64,000 nt of DNA from Halobellus inordinatus. GTDB lineage: Archaea; Halobacteriota; Halobacteria; Halobacteriales; Haloferacaceae. This document shows, one piece after another, positions 51,720-59,797 of the stretch. Every line of letters begins with the position of its first letter. The first letter of the stretch is position 1. Below the pieces are notes generated by a model, which saw only the letters and a list, made by a program, of their open reading frames with translations, was not told the DNA's origin and did not search any database. The position numbers and the translations under genes are program-made. The stretch covers positions 186,001 to 250,000 of the forward strand of contig NZ_JANHAV010000004.1 in assembly GCF_024464655.1 (NCBI RefSeq). The letters run 5' to 3'.

Positions 51720-52493
51720 TCATCGCCAGCTCGTCCACCCGCCATCGACGACGAGGGATTCACCGGTCACGTACCCTGCCAGATCGCTCGCGAGGAAGAC
51801 CGCCGCACCGGCGACATCTTCGGGCTGGCCGTACCGGCCGAGAGGTACCATCTGGGTGAACTGCTCGGCCCCCGCCGCCGCTTCCGGATCTGTCTGTTCC
51901 CCACCGATCATCGTCTGGATAGCGCCGGGATGGATGGCGTTGACACGGATTCCGTGCTCGCCGAGTTCGTGCGCGAGTGAATACGTCAGCAACGTCAACC
52001 CGCCCTTGGACGTGGCGTACGTGGGCCAGTTTCCGTTCCCGAACAGCCCCGCAATACTCGAGATGTTGATGATGGAGCCACTTCCACGGTCGCGGAGTCG
52101 TGCTGCAGCGACCTGGGACCCAAAGTACGCCCCCTTCGTGTTGATATCCATCAGCTGCTGGTACTCCGCCTCAGTCACGTCAAGAAAATCCTCGGCGTGC
52201 CAAATACCGGCGTTGTTCACCCATATGTCGAGACCGCCGAACTCCGCGGCTGCATCGGCAGCGGCCTCGAGGTCGTCGGTGTTCGTGACGTCGCACTCCA
52301 CGAACGTCGCGGCCGCGTCGGTCTCGTCTGCCAGCAGTTCGTGCGTCGGCGGCCCACTCTCTTTCGGGTCCTCACGAACGTCGGCGACCACGACCGCACC
52401 CGCGCCGTGTTCGGCGAACCCACGTGCGATTCCACGCCCGATCCCAGAGCTACCACCGGTGACCACCGCGGTCTTTCCATCGAGGAGTGTCAT
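51720..52493 (-). CDS. Short-chain dehydrogenase/reductase (FabG/glucose dehydrogenase-like)
   Basis: 257 residues, a classical SDR. TGGSSGIGRGIA is the cofactor loop, NNAGI and the catalytic Ser (IINISSIAG), Tyr-x-x-x-Lys (YATSKGG) and the closing YVTGESLVVDGG are all in place. Asp residues after the second strand (VVADVRED) suggest NAD preference. Substrate unknown. It is the first gene of a minus-strand run with pntA1-pntA2-pntB, which suggests a link to cofactor balance; it may use a cofactor supplied by the transhydrogenase (inference). Confidence 0.9.
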   Translation of the reverse strand: MTLLDGKTAVVTGGSSGIGRGIARGFAEHGAGAVVVADVREDPKESGPPTHELLADETDAAATFVECDVTNTDDLEAAADAAAEFGGLDIWVNNAGIWHAEDFLDVTEAEYQQLMDINTKGAYFGSQVAAARLRDRGSGSIINISSIAGLFGNGNWPTYATSKGGLTLLTYSLAHELGEHGIRVNAIHPGAIQTMIGGEQTDPEAAAGAEQFTQMVPLGRYGQPEDVAGAAVFLASDLAGYVTGESLVVDGGWTSWR

Positions 52494-53217
52494 ATCCGGT
52501 CTGACCTCCGAGAATACTCGTGTCGGAATCGTATAATTATAGACGCCGTAACCCTCCCTCAGAACCAGTTGTGAACTCGGAGGGACGGCACCACGGCAAG
52601 TGAGTGGCTCACGGGGACAAAAAGGAGAGTCTACCGATAAGCCAACGGTGTTCAGACGTGGAGTACTGCTGGAAGGGAAAGTGGGGTGGTGTAAATAACC
52701 GGTTGTGCCTCTGACCCACCCGCAATTGAACCAATAGCGGGGATGGTTGTAAATCTATTGAACACTATTTCACAAATGGGTATATTCCCTGACTCTGGTC
52801 CACCCGTAGGATTATCGATCGGTTTTCGTACTCATCTCCGAGATGAGTAGCCACTATTCGGCGCGCGTGGGACGATATCGCCGTCAGCGATCGAATAACT
52901 GAACTCCACGAGTAGCGACCGGCCGAACTATGCTCGTATAGGGGCATCCTATTGTAGCGTTTGCAACCGATTATACAACCGATCGTGCGACTACGTGCGG
53001 TTGGGTGAGCAAACGCTACTATAGAATGTCACCGCTACACGGATGAACGACTATCTGACCGCGCGGACGGTGGCGACGACTCCCAGCGTCGGTACGACGA
53101 ACACCGCCCTGAGCTACGCAGGCGGACGTACGAAGCCGAAGGCGGGTGAATCGTCAGACTACGATGATCATTATAGTTATCCCTTCTTTGATGAAGATAC
53201 CACCTTCATTATGCACT
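52494..53217. other. Gap without a supported gene, containing a family 1 palindromic element
   Basis: About 720 nt between divergent genes. It contains the palindromic element at 52949-53024. A 69-codon frame at 53043-53252 has no motif and overlaps the start region of the next gene, so it is not called. ATTATAGTTATCC near 53170 is a plausible promoter for the membrane protein starting at 53218. Confidence 0.45.
52949..53024. repeat. Palindromic element family 1, copy 3
   Basis: CTATTGTAGCGTTTGCAA (52949-52966) pairs with GAGCAAACGCTACTATAG (53007-53024). An inner inverted repeat AACCG...CGGTT surrounds a central TCGTGCGAC motif also seen in copy 4. Seventy-six nt, slightly shorter than the others. 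Confidence 0.85.
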
Positions 53218-53922
53218 ATGCAGATAGAATTCGACGGAACCACTGCTCGTAATAGCTTGCGAGCAATCTTGCGCTACCTGTTCGCCCTGTTTGCCTGGAT
53301 ATACAGCGGTTGCTCGTGGGTAGTGGGACAGACCAGAGACACAATTCGAGAGGGGGGACGCTGGGCTGGCTCAGTAACGGGCGCTCTGTGGGGCTACTTC
53401 AGCGCCGCTCTCGGAGCCGAGAGAACGAGACACGTGCTGGAACGCGCAACAAAAGGTCTCTTCGGGGTTCGACAGGATATCTCGGTTGCGGCCCTCCTGA
53501 GTGCGCCCTTCCTTGCCTTTGGAACCGAGTGGTGGGTCGTGACCACCACCAGTTACCGGCAAATCGAGTCGATGGCCGTCGGCACCTGGACGGGGGCGAA
53601 TCCGGAACCGCTCGTCTTCGTCAGCGTCGCCGCAATCGTCGCTGTTGCTACTCTGTTCACGGGCTTCAATTCGGGATTGATTCCAGCCACTGCCCTCGCG
53701 ATGGCACCGACATTCGGTATCGGGTTCGCGCGTTACGGGCTCACGGCGGAGTACTATGGCACAGTCGGAATCCCCGACGCGACAGCCATCGGTCTGATGA
53801 TCGCTGTGGTGATCGGTCTCCCACTGGGAGTGACGGGGTTCTTGATCGGTACCGGACTTCGCCATATGTGGGGGTACTTCGAGATGCGATCGGGAACTGA
53901 CGAGGCATCGAGGCAGGCGTAA
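53218..53922 (+). CDS. Polytopic membrane protein of unknown function
   Basis: 234 residues from the ATG at 53218 (MQIEFDGTTARN); the 24 residues upstream of it in the open frame are not convincing. Hydrophobic segments are ILRYLFALFAWIYSGCSWVV, ISVAALLSAPFLAFGTEWWV, LVFVSVAAIVAVATLFTGF, LIPATALAMAPTFGIGFA and AIGLMIAVVIGLPLGVTGFL, giving about four or five spans. A soluble stretch of about 60 residues lies between the first two. No family recognised. It converges on the membrane protein at 53957. Confidence 0.72.
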   Translation: MQIEFDGTTARNSLRAILRYLFALFAWIYSGCSWVVGQTRDTIREGGRWAGSVTGALWGYFSAALGAERTRHVLERATKGLFGVRQDISVAALLSAPFLAFGTEWWVVTTTSYRQIESMAVGTWTGANPEPLVFVSVAAIVAVATLFTGFNSGLIPATALAMAPTFGIGFARYGLTAEYYGTVGIPDATAIGLMIAVVIGLPLGVTGFLIGTGLRHMWGYFEMRSGTDEASRQA

Positions 53923-53956
53923 CGCTGAGCAGAACCCCACTACAACACACGCGGAA

Positions 53957-54862
53957 TTATGACACGATCCCTTGGACGTAGATGTGTGCGTACGCGCTTG
54001 CCCACACGACTGAAAGCAGTTCACTGACGCTTGATGAGATTATATCCAAAACGGGCGATACGAGTGCTAGTCTCGTACCGGTCTCGGGGAAAGCTGCTGG
54101 CAAATACAGGCTGAGTGCACTGCCAATAGCGATTACGGCGATAAGCAAGATTTTTCGACGGTAGTTCGTTGTGATGCGCCAACTCACCCAAAGTGATTCG
54201 ATAGGCCCGTACTGGCCGATAACGCACGCCTCGGGCGCGAACCAAAATTTGAAGAGGAGAAAGAGAAACGGCACGGCAAAAATAACCCCACCGACTGCTG
54301 CAGCGACAGGGAAACTAACCATCTCCACCGGCGTGGCCGGGGTCACGCCGACCAGAAGGAAGAGTGGAAATGACACGAAGAACGGAACCGTCATCACGAC
54401 GAATACGATGACAATGATGACGCCGACTAACGCCGGGGTTCGAACGATGCTTCGCCGTAGTCCCTCACGTATCGTGACGGGCTCGCCGGTCAATTCTCCA
54501 GCAACGATCGTTCCCACGTAGGCGCGAATCGAAATGATAAACGCGAACGCCGTCACAGCCTCGATGACGCCGATTGCTGGCGTCGGTAGCACAGTGATAC
54601 TGTCGATCTCGAGAAGTCGATTGGTGAAAATAATCACGCCAGCGAAGGCGAGGATCGACGGGTAGGACCGAAACAGGCGAACCGACCAAACGAGCGCGTC
54701 GAGGACGGTCCGATTGGTGGTGGTTGTCTCAATGTTGCGGCATTCGAGACAACCACAGCCATCGACATCTTCTCGGGCTTTGATTGTCGGTGCCACGCCA
54801 CACGTGGTTGTGTCGCCACTGGTAGAAGCGCTTCTGCCCGCTGAGTCGGTGTGTTCGCTCAT
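53957..54862 (-). CDS. Six-span membrane protein with an N-terminal cysteine motif, paired with a winged-helix regulator
   Basis: 301 residues. The cytoplasmic N-terminus has a CGVAPTIKAREDVDGCGCLEC stretch, a possible metal knuckle. About six membrane segments follow (LAFAGVIIFTNRLL, IGVIEAVTAFAFIIS, ALVGVIIVIVFVVMTVPFF, AAVGGVIFAVPFLFLLFKF and others), with FKFWFAPEACVIGQYGPIESLWVSW as an amphipathic part. The outline resembles DUF7847-like haloarchaeal membrane proteins also seen at 55414 and 61924. The start codon overlaps the stop of the HTH gene upstream (54859-54862), suggesting a functional pair: a regulator and a membrane sensor or target. Confidence 0.75.
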   Translation of the reverse strand: MSEHTDSAGRSASTSGDTTTCGVAPTIKAREDVDGCGCLECRNIETTTTNRTVLDALVWSVRLFRSYPSILAFAGVIIFTNRLLEIDSITVLPTPAIGVIEAVTAFAFIISIRAYVGTIVAGELTGEPVTIREGLRRSIVRTPALVGVIIVIVFVVMTVPFFVSFPLFLLVGVTPATPVEMVSFPVAAAVGGVIFAVPFLFLLFKFWFAPEACVIGQYGPIESLWVSWRITTNYRRKILLIAVIAIGSALSLYLPAAFPETGTRLALVSPVLDIISSSVSELLSVVWASAYAHIYVQGIVS

Positions 54863-55311
54863 TCCGCAGTGACGAATTGGGAGATGGATTCACCGACTGC
54901 GAGCAGGACCGATGGAGGGCCAAGTAGCGACGCGAAGGCCTTGAACGCGCGTTTGAGGCTCGGCCGGTCGTCCTCAGTGCCAAGGAAGAGGAGCGTCGGA
55001 TCCTCCGAAACGACGTACACACTCATCTCACGGCCTTTCTCCGAATAGCAGGTGTCGGTGACTTCGATTACTCCAGCTGCTTCGAGATTCTCCAAGTGAT
55101 AGTGGACGTTCTGCACGCTCTGGCCGAGTTGGTCAGCGATCCGCGACGGAGTCGCCGGTGTCTCGTTGAGCAACCGGAATATTTCGTAGGCGGTTTCGGA
55201 GGACAACGCTTCGATCACGTCTCGTGTCGCGTCGTCGTCGAGGCTCAAGACTGAGGGGTTGTCACTTCGTTTGACGGCGGCGTTCGTTTGTGTCGGAAGG
55301 AGTCGTGACAT
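54859..55311 (-). CDS. ArsR-like winged-helix regulator with a C-terminal extension
   Basis: 150 residues. HTH: VIEALSSETAYEIFRLLNET, PSRIADQLGQSVQNVHYHLENLEAAGVIE, wing CYSEKGREMSVYVVSEDP. The C-terminal 40 residues (SLKRAFKAFASLLGPPSVLLAVGESISQF) form an amphipathic to hydrophobic segment that could contact the membrane. It overlaps the following membrane-protein gene by 4 nt. A shorter relative at 41350-41703 is likewise followed by a membrane protein. Probably regulates this locus. Confidence 0.85.
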   Translation of the reverse strand: MSRLLPTQTNAAVKRSDNPSVLSLDDDATRDVIEALSSETAYEIFRLLNETPATPSRIADQLGQSVQNVHYHLENLEAAGVIEVTDTCYSEKGREMSVYVVSEDPTLLFLGTEDDRPSLKRAFKAFASLLGPPSVLLAVGESISQFVTAE

Positions 55312-55413
55312 AGTTGCTGTTGACTGCTGTGGATCGAGATCTGTTCTGATCAGCGGCCGCTTGATACCATCGTACGTAGTTGTTGTCGGATAGTCATATT
55401 TGTCGGTCGGCAG

Positions 55414-56223
55414 TCATACTGACTCTATGGAGACAGGTGATGCAGCGATCAGTCGCAGGTAGTACGCCGTGTACACCGTATAGAAGTACGCGAAGCCAAC
55501 CGCCGACAGGACGATTCCGATCAGAAGGAGGACAGCTCCCGGAATACCGGGGTCGATCGGTAATACGTCAGCAGGCCCGGCATCCGTCAACGTCAACTGG
55601 AGCAGGTACTCGGGGATAAAAAAGGCGTTCAACAGGATGACCCACACCAGCGAGAACCCGGCGACGCTTTTGAGGTTCGAGCGGACGAGCGAAACGCTCC
55701 TCCGGAACGCATCCGTGACGCCCTGGTCTTCGATAACGATCGCAACATCGTAGAATTGCACGAACATAATGACGAGGAGGATAGACAACAGCCAGACGAG
55801 CAGCGAACCGACGCCTGCGGCGAAGGCGGCCATCTCGTGAATCGCGGCGAGTGCCAGAGTCCCGATACCGAGTATGAATCCTACGAAGCCGAGTCCGATA
55901 GCGGTTCCGAGGACGAGAAGCACGAACACCACCGTTCCGAGTAGCAGCCGGAGGTAATGTGTCTGTGCTGCCGTCACAAACTGAGTGACCGATGTGTCTG
56001 TTCCTTCGATCGCAGCTCGGGCGGTGTCGATGAAGCCACCGAGAACGAATGGAAAGACGATCAACCACGCGAGCGATGAACCCGCGGAAACCAACGGTGA
56101 GTCGATCAGGTGCTCAACGTTCTGGAGTTGGCTCCCACCCCCGACGAGGAGGCCGGCGACGAGCAGGATCGGATTTGCTTGGAGGGCGGCGAATCCATCT
56201 TTGAATGCGGAGACCAGTACCAT
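55414..56223 (-). CDS. Polytopic membrane protein (DUF7847-like, haloarchaeal)
   Basis: 269 residues with about six membrane segments: ILLVAGLLVGGG, SSLAWLIVFPFVLGGFIDTA, LLLGTVVFVLLVLGTAIGLGFVGFIL, LLVWLLSILLVIMFVQFYDVAIVIE, VAGFSLVWVILLNAFFI and AVLLLIGIVLSAVGFAYFYTVY. FYDVAIVIEDQGVTDAFRRSVSLVRSNLKS is the shared cytosolic motif, echoed by FAVGVEDRGVVGSLKRSWGL in the protein at 61924-62697. The role is unknown; members resemble the membrane domains of glycerophosphodiester-phosphodiesterase-type proteins without the enzyme. Confidence 0.78.
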   Translation of the reverse strand: MVLVSAFKDGFAALQANPILLVAGLLVGGGSQLQNVEHLIDSPLVSAGSSLAWLIVFPFVLGGFIDTARAAIEGTDTSVTQFVTAAQTHYLRLLLGTVVFVLLVLGTAIGLGFVGFILGIGTLALAAIHEMAAFAAGVGSLLVWLLSILLVIMFVQFYDVAIVIEDQGVTDAFRRSVSLVRSNLKSVAGFSLVWVILLNAFFIPEYLLQLTLTDAGPADVLPIDPGIPGAVLLLIGIVLSAVGFAYFYTVYTAYYLRLIAASPVSIESV

Positions 56224-56327
56224 CGTCTAAGACATACTGTTGTAACCTATTAGACCGAATGGAGTATCAAAACCAGATTTAAGCAACAATAGGGCCTGTA
56301 TCCGATATTTCCCGGGGTAGGAGGTTA

Positions 56328-57035
56328 TCAGTCCACTAGTGCCGCTGTGAGCGCTCGGAGTTGTCCCCATCCGTTCGAACGGAGTGCCGCCGGCATCCGT
56401 CGGCGTGCCCCATCGAGTGCCGTCCTCAGAGCGATCGAGGCGTTTTCGAAGATGCCAGTCCCGTGTCCGACGAGAATCCGGCGCGGAGTGAGGTCATCGA
56501 ACACGGCTCGGGGAGGAACGAATCGACACAGGAGGTACATCCCGAGTTGCTCCGCACCGACTGTGAACAACGGTGCAGTCCCGAGTACGTCGGGGACGTA
56601 GAGTGTCTCGTCGGATTCACGATATGCAACTGCTTCGGACCACCCCGGAAACGGGCAGCAACAACGCAACTCGAACCCAGAGGTACCGACCGCACCCGTC
56701 TCTGGATCGATTGGAGCATCGAGTTTGGATACTGCGCGGGAAAGCCAGGAGGGACAGTACACCGGGACATTATGACGTGTCGCGAAACGGTCCGCATCAC
56801 GGACGTGGTAGTTCGAACAGACGAGAACGCCGCGTATGTCGCCAAGCGCTGCGAGCTCCTCGTCGATCCCTGGGGCATCGAGTGGGTCGATGACCCACAC
56901 GCCACCGTCTGTGCCGACGACGGCGTGACTCGTCCGGTGACCGGTCTCGTTCGGGTGTGCGAACCAGCTGATCCCGCCGTCCCACCGATCGATTATCTCG
57001 TACTTCGAAGGGGGTTGTCGGTCGTAAATTGGCAT
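56328..57035 (-). CDS. Degenerate metallo-beta-lactamase-fold protein
   Basis: 235 residues. The fold is suggested by VVGTDGGVWVIDPLD, GVLVCSNYHVRDADRFATRH (where active enzymes have THxHxDH), LYVPDVLGTAPLFTVG and RILVGHGTGIFENAS near the C-terminus. Only one of the expected His ligands of the first motif remains (the Y-H-V-R-D-A-D stretch), so a normal di-zinc centre is doubtful. It starts 2 nt after the stop of the DUF6159-type membrane gene upstream on the same strand, so they are probably cotranscribed. Likely a binding or weakly catalytic relative of haloarchaeal hydrolases. Confidence 0.78.
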   Translation of the reverse strand: MPIYDRQPPSKYEIIDRWDGGISWFAHPNETGHRTSHAVVGTDGGVWVIDPLDAPGIDEELAALGDIRGVLVCSNYHVRDADRFATRHNVPVYCPSWLSRAVSKLDAPIDPETGAVGTSGFELRCCCPFPGWSEAVAYRESDETLYVPDVLGTAPLFTVGAEQLGMYLLCRFVPPRAVFDDLTPRRILVGHGTGIFENASIALRTALDGARRRMPAALRSNGWGQLRALTAALVD

Positions 57036-57037
57036 CG

Positions 57038-57865
57038 TCAGCTCTCGGGGAAGACCGTGTCCGGATCCCGAGCATCGAACGGACCGACGTGTTCACCCGT
57101 GGTTGCGTAGCGGTACAGCGCCGTCCGGACAACCGCAGCGGCCGTCTGCGAGCCCACGATTGCCGCGACGACGATTCCGCCACCACCGACGAGCGCACCC
57201 ACACCGACCACGCCATCGAGAACGAAGTATCCGACCGCACCCAGGGCGACACCTGGCAGCGCAACGATCAGGAAGACGAAACTCACGCCGAGCGTGGCGG
57301 AGACGCTTTCGCCCCACGTGTCTCTGAAGAGCGACCCGCTCCGACGAAGTTGGCGACGCAGACTCCGTCGCTCGTCGAGGACGATGACCGGCACGATGAA
57401 GAACGTCAGCAGCGCCCACGCGACATCGAAGACCATCCGCGTCAGGCTCCCGACCACGCCGAACTTCTCGTCGAGAATGTACAAGACCGTGCCGAGCGTC
57501 GCGGCGACGACTGCCCACAGGGCGATCTGCCGGCGAGCGCGCCACGCCGCAGCGAGGCCTTCCCGCACAGATGTGGGGTTCCCATCGAACAGTTGCGCTG
57601 CGCAGTGCACCACTGCGGCGTTGAAAAACGTCGCCACGCTCGAGGAGATCGCAATCGCACAGAACAACACGCCGTACTTGTAGAGGTCGTTGGTGAGCAG
57701 CGACCCGACGAGTCCCTGCTGGAAGACGATTGCTCCGAGGACGGCGAAGGCACTCCCGACCGCGAGAAGACTCAAGGCCGGAAGGACCAGGAGCGTCGGC
57801 CGCTGGGTGAAGATGCGGAGACTGTCACGAGTGATGTCGAAGCCGCGTTGGTATTTCGAGGTCAT
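57038..57865 (-). CDS. DUF6159-type membrane protein
   Basis: 275 residues. Family marks are RGFDITRDSLRIFTQRPTLLVLPALSLL, FFNAAVVHCAAQLFDGNPTSVREGLAAAWRAR, FDVAWALLTFFIVPVIVLDERRSL and GSLFRDTWGESVSATLGVSF, with about six membrane spans. The family is widespread in archaea and actinobacteria and has no known biochemical role. It immediately precedes (2 nt) the degenerate metallo-beta-lactamase-like gene, forming a two-gene unit. The C-terminus is acidic. Confidence 0.85.
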   Translation of the reverse strand: MTSKYQRGFDITRDSLRIFTQRPTLLVLPALSLLAVGSAFAVLGAIVFQQGLVGSLLTNDLYKYGVLFCAIAISSSVATFFNAAVVHCAAQLFDGNPTSVREGLAAAWRARRQIALWAVVAATLGTVLYILDEKFGVVGSLTRMVFDVAWALLTFFIVPVIVLDERRSLRRQLRRSGSLFRDTWGESVSATLGVSFVFLIVALPGVALGAVGYFVLDGVVGVGALVGGGGIVVAAIVGSQTAAAVVRTALYRYATTGEHVGPFDARDPDTVFPES

Positions 57866-58301
57866 CCTGAACAGTCTCCGTTTGACTGGCCACGCGCAGA
57901 TCGAGCACCGTTGCGTGTCGAACGTGCTGTGACACCGCCAATCGCTCCGAGTGCAACACTCTCTGTGAGCGGTGCCAGGGTTTTTCGTCGTATGATGGAG
58001 GGCATACTACGTTGATTCGGTCAATGTGCGTATAAAAATCCGGGAGGATGAAAACTGCATCTGAGCGATCGGCTCGTTCCTCGTTCGGGGGGATTTTCGC
58101 CCTCCTACGCTATGATGCGTGCTGCATACAGCGTGCATAGCTATAGTAGCGTTTGCACGTCTTCACGCACCGAATCGCACGCAGTCGTGCGATTGGCTGT
58201 GTAATCAGTTGCAAACGCTACTATATCACGCTTGGTGAAGATACCCGAACAAAAGGGTAGACAATCAACAATTCTTTGCCCCATCACTTTGGACTTCTTC
58301 T
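57866..58301. other. Divergent gap holding palindromic element copy 4
   Basis: No gene. Contains the best-preserved family 1 palindromic element (58141-58226). The 76 nt after it lead to the ATG at 58302 without a clear TATA box. Confidence 0.45.
58141..58226. repeat. Palindromic element family 1, copy 4 (best preserved)
   Basis: CTATAGTAGCGTTTGCA at the left and TGCAAACGCTACTATA at the right form a perfect 16-bp terminal inverted repeat. In the centre a second perfect hairpin, AATCGCAC-GCAGTC-GTGCGATT, can form. GTCTTCACGCACC next to the left arm is shared with copies 5 and 6. Confidence 0.92.
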
Positions 58302-58772
58302 ATGACGAGCAGTCGTGCCTTTGCCGTCACGACCGTTGCATTGGGCATCATCGCGCTCGCCCACGCGGCGATCACGTGGCCAGTCTCCGCAACGCTCGTA
58401 CTGTTCGGAGGAGGAGCAGTAGTCGCGTTCGTCGCCGAGGCCCTCGTCATTACTCTCGGGTGGCTCGAACATCACATCGAACCGAAGGTTAGTGACGTCC
58501 CACTCTATGTCCTGTTCGGCTGGATGGCAGTCATATATCTTGCACTCCGAATCGCACTCCTCGTAACCGATGGTTGGGCGGCAGTCGTCGCAACCGGTGT
58601 CATCGCCACCACCTACGACATACTAACCGACCACCGTGGTGTCGAAGACGGCCACTGGACGTATACAGACGACCTCGCTGGGCCGCGCTACCGTGGAGTC
58701 CCGTGGTGGAATTATCTCGGCTGGCTCCTCATCAGCTGTTTCACGGCGGCATTCACTATTCCCTTCCTGTAG
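58302..58772 (+). CDS. Short CruF-like (DUF422, carotenoid biosynthesis-type) membrane protein
   Basis: 156 residues with about four membrane spans. WLEHHIEPKVSDVPLYVLFGW, TTYDILTDHRGVEDGHWTYTD, and AGPRYRGVPWWNYLGWLLIS match the conserved core of the DUF422 family, which includes the bisanhydrobacterioruberin hydratase CruF. The protein is shorter than usual members (about 250-280 residues), lacking several spans, so its activity is uncertain. No other carotenoid genes are nearby. It may be a stand-alone relative or a reduced copy. Confidence 0.72.
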   Translation: MTSSRAFAVTTVALGIIALAHAAITWPVSATLVLFGGGAVVAFVAEALVITLGWLEHHIEPKVSDVPLYVLFGWMAVIYLALRIALLVTDGWAAVVATGVIATTYDILTDHRGVEDGHWTYTDDLAGPRYRGVPWWNYLGWLLISCFTAAFTIPFL

Positions 58773-59074
58773 TCTCCGGCCCGTAATATATCACTCTGAC
58801 GACACGTTACATACGCAGACGTAGCGGCAGAGTCAGAGCGAGAGGAGAAAAGGGTCGCTCCGTGCGTGCTGTAACCGTTCTCCACCCTGACCGCAATCTG
58901 AGCAGATATATCAATTTATAAGGGGTTCAACAGGGCTATCGAACACAAAGCGCTCGCCGTCGAGGCGTTGGTTTGGAGTTCGGGGCCACATCTGCGCTGG
59001 CCAGACGGGCACTCGCCCGGTTGCAACCGACGGCGAACGACCCTATTCGTGGCGAAGTACGCGGTGGGAGTCGC
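58773..59074. other. Gap without a gene
   Basis: About 300 nt between convergent genes. I see no gene, repeat or strong hairpin here. Confidence 0.4.
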
Positions 59075-59485
59075 TTACGCTCCGGATTCCGAATACAGGT
59101 AGAGCGCGCCCACAGCCACGACTAGTTCTGCCACCTTGGCGGCGACGGCCATCGGATTGAGCTCACCGCGCATATAGAAGGCCTCGACGCTGAAGCCTTG
59201 GAATCCGAACAGGGCGATGATGGTGAGCAGTGCGTAGCCCGCGGCGACCAGATAGAGCGTTTGATTCCAGTACCGGCTCAAATAGAGGGCAATACCCCCA
59301 AGGAATCCAAGTCCGTTCAGTATAAACAGTATTCCCATCGTCTGACTGAACCCCATCACCTGGGGCCCTAACAGTAGGTGGACCACTCCGGTGACCAGTG
59401 CCGCGAGGATGGTCACGTATCCAATCGGGTGGGATGGAAGGCTGACGATCGAGCCGCCACTCGTCGATGATGATTTCGTCGCCAT
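59075..59485 (-). CDS. Small four-span membrane protein (DUF7475-like)
   Basis: 136 residues from the ATG at 59485 (MATKSSSTSGGSIVSLP); the frame extends to 59704, but the upstream part has no haloarchaeal character. Four membrane segments are clear: YVTILAALVTGVVHLLLG, MGILFILNGLGFLGGIALYL, LYLVAAGYALLTIIALFGF and VAAKVAELVVAVGALYLY. Glycine and proline placement matches a conserved haloarchaeal family of small membrane proteins of unknown role. Single gene, no partner. Confidence 0.75.
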   Translation of the reverse strand: MATKSSSTSGGSIVSLPSHPIGYVTILAALVTGVVHLLLGPQVMGFSQTMGILFILNGLGFLGGIALYLSRYWNQTLYLVAAGYALLTIIALFGFQGFSVEAFYMRGELNPMAVAAKVAELVVAVGALYLYSESGA

Positions 59486-59797
59486 CACCCGGTATTGAAT
59501 TCCGGTGATCTTACAATATAGCGACCTCTCCCAGCCAGGGATAACCACCGGTAGATAAACATACTCGGATAAATAATCCGCGGGGGTGGGCTGATTGTCC
59601 ACGTCGATTGTACTTGTGAGAAGACAGTATCCACAAGCACCCCAACAACATAGTCGCTTGAATCCGACGGAGATTGGCACTATCGGATCTTTGGAGATTG
59701 CCACCCAACCGAGAAGTCACCAGATCAACAGTGCGAGCGGGATAGTCACGGGCGGTCTGGGTTCTTGCGGAGAGGCATTGGGGCGGACAACCCCGGA
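59486..59797. other. Gap without a gene
   Basis: About 310 nt. Open frames here are extensions of the neighbouring genes without conserved character. No repeat seen. Confidence 0.4.

Noticed and set aside
53043-53252. 69-codon open frame
   Set aside because: Overlaps the next gene's start, no conserved character.
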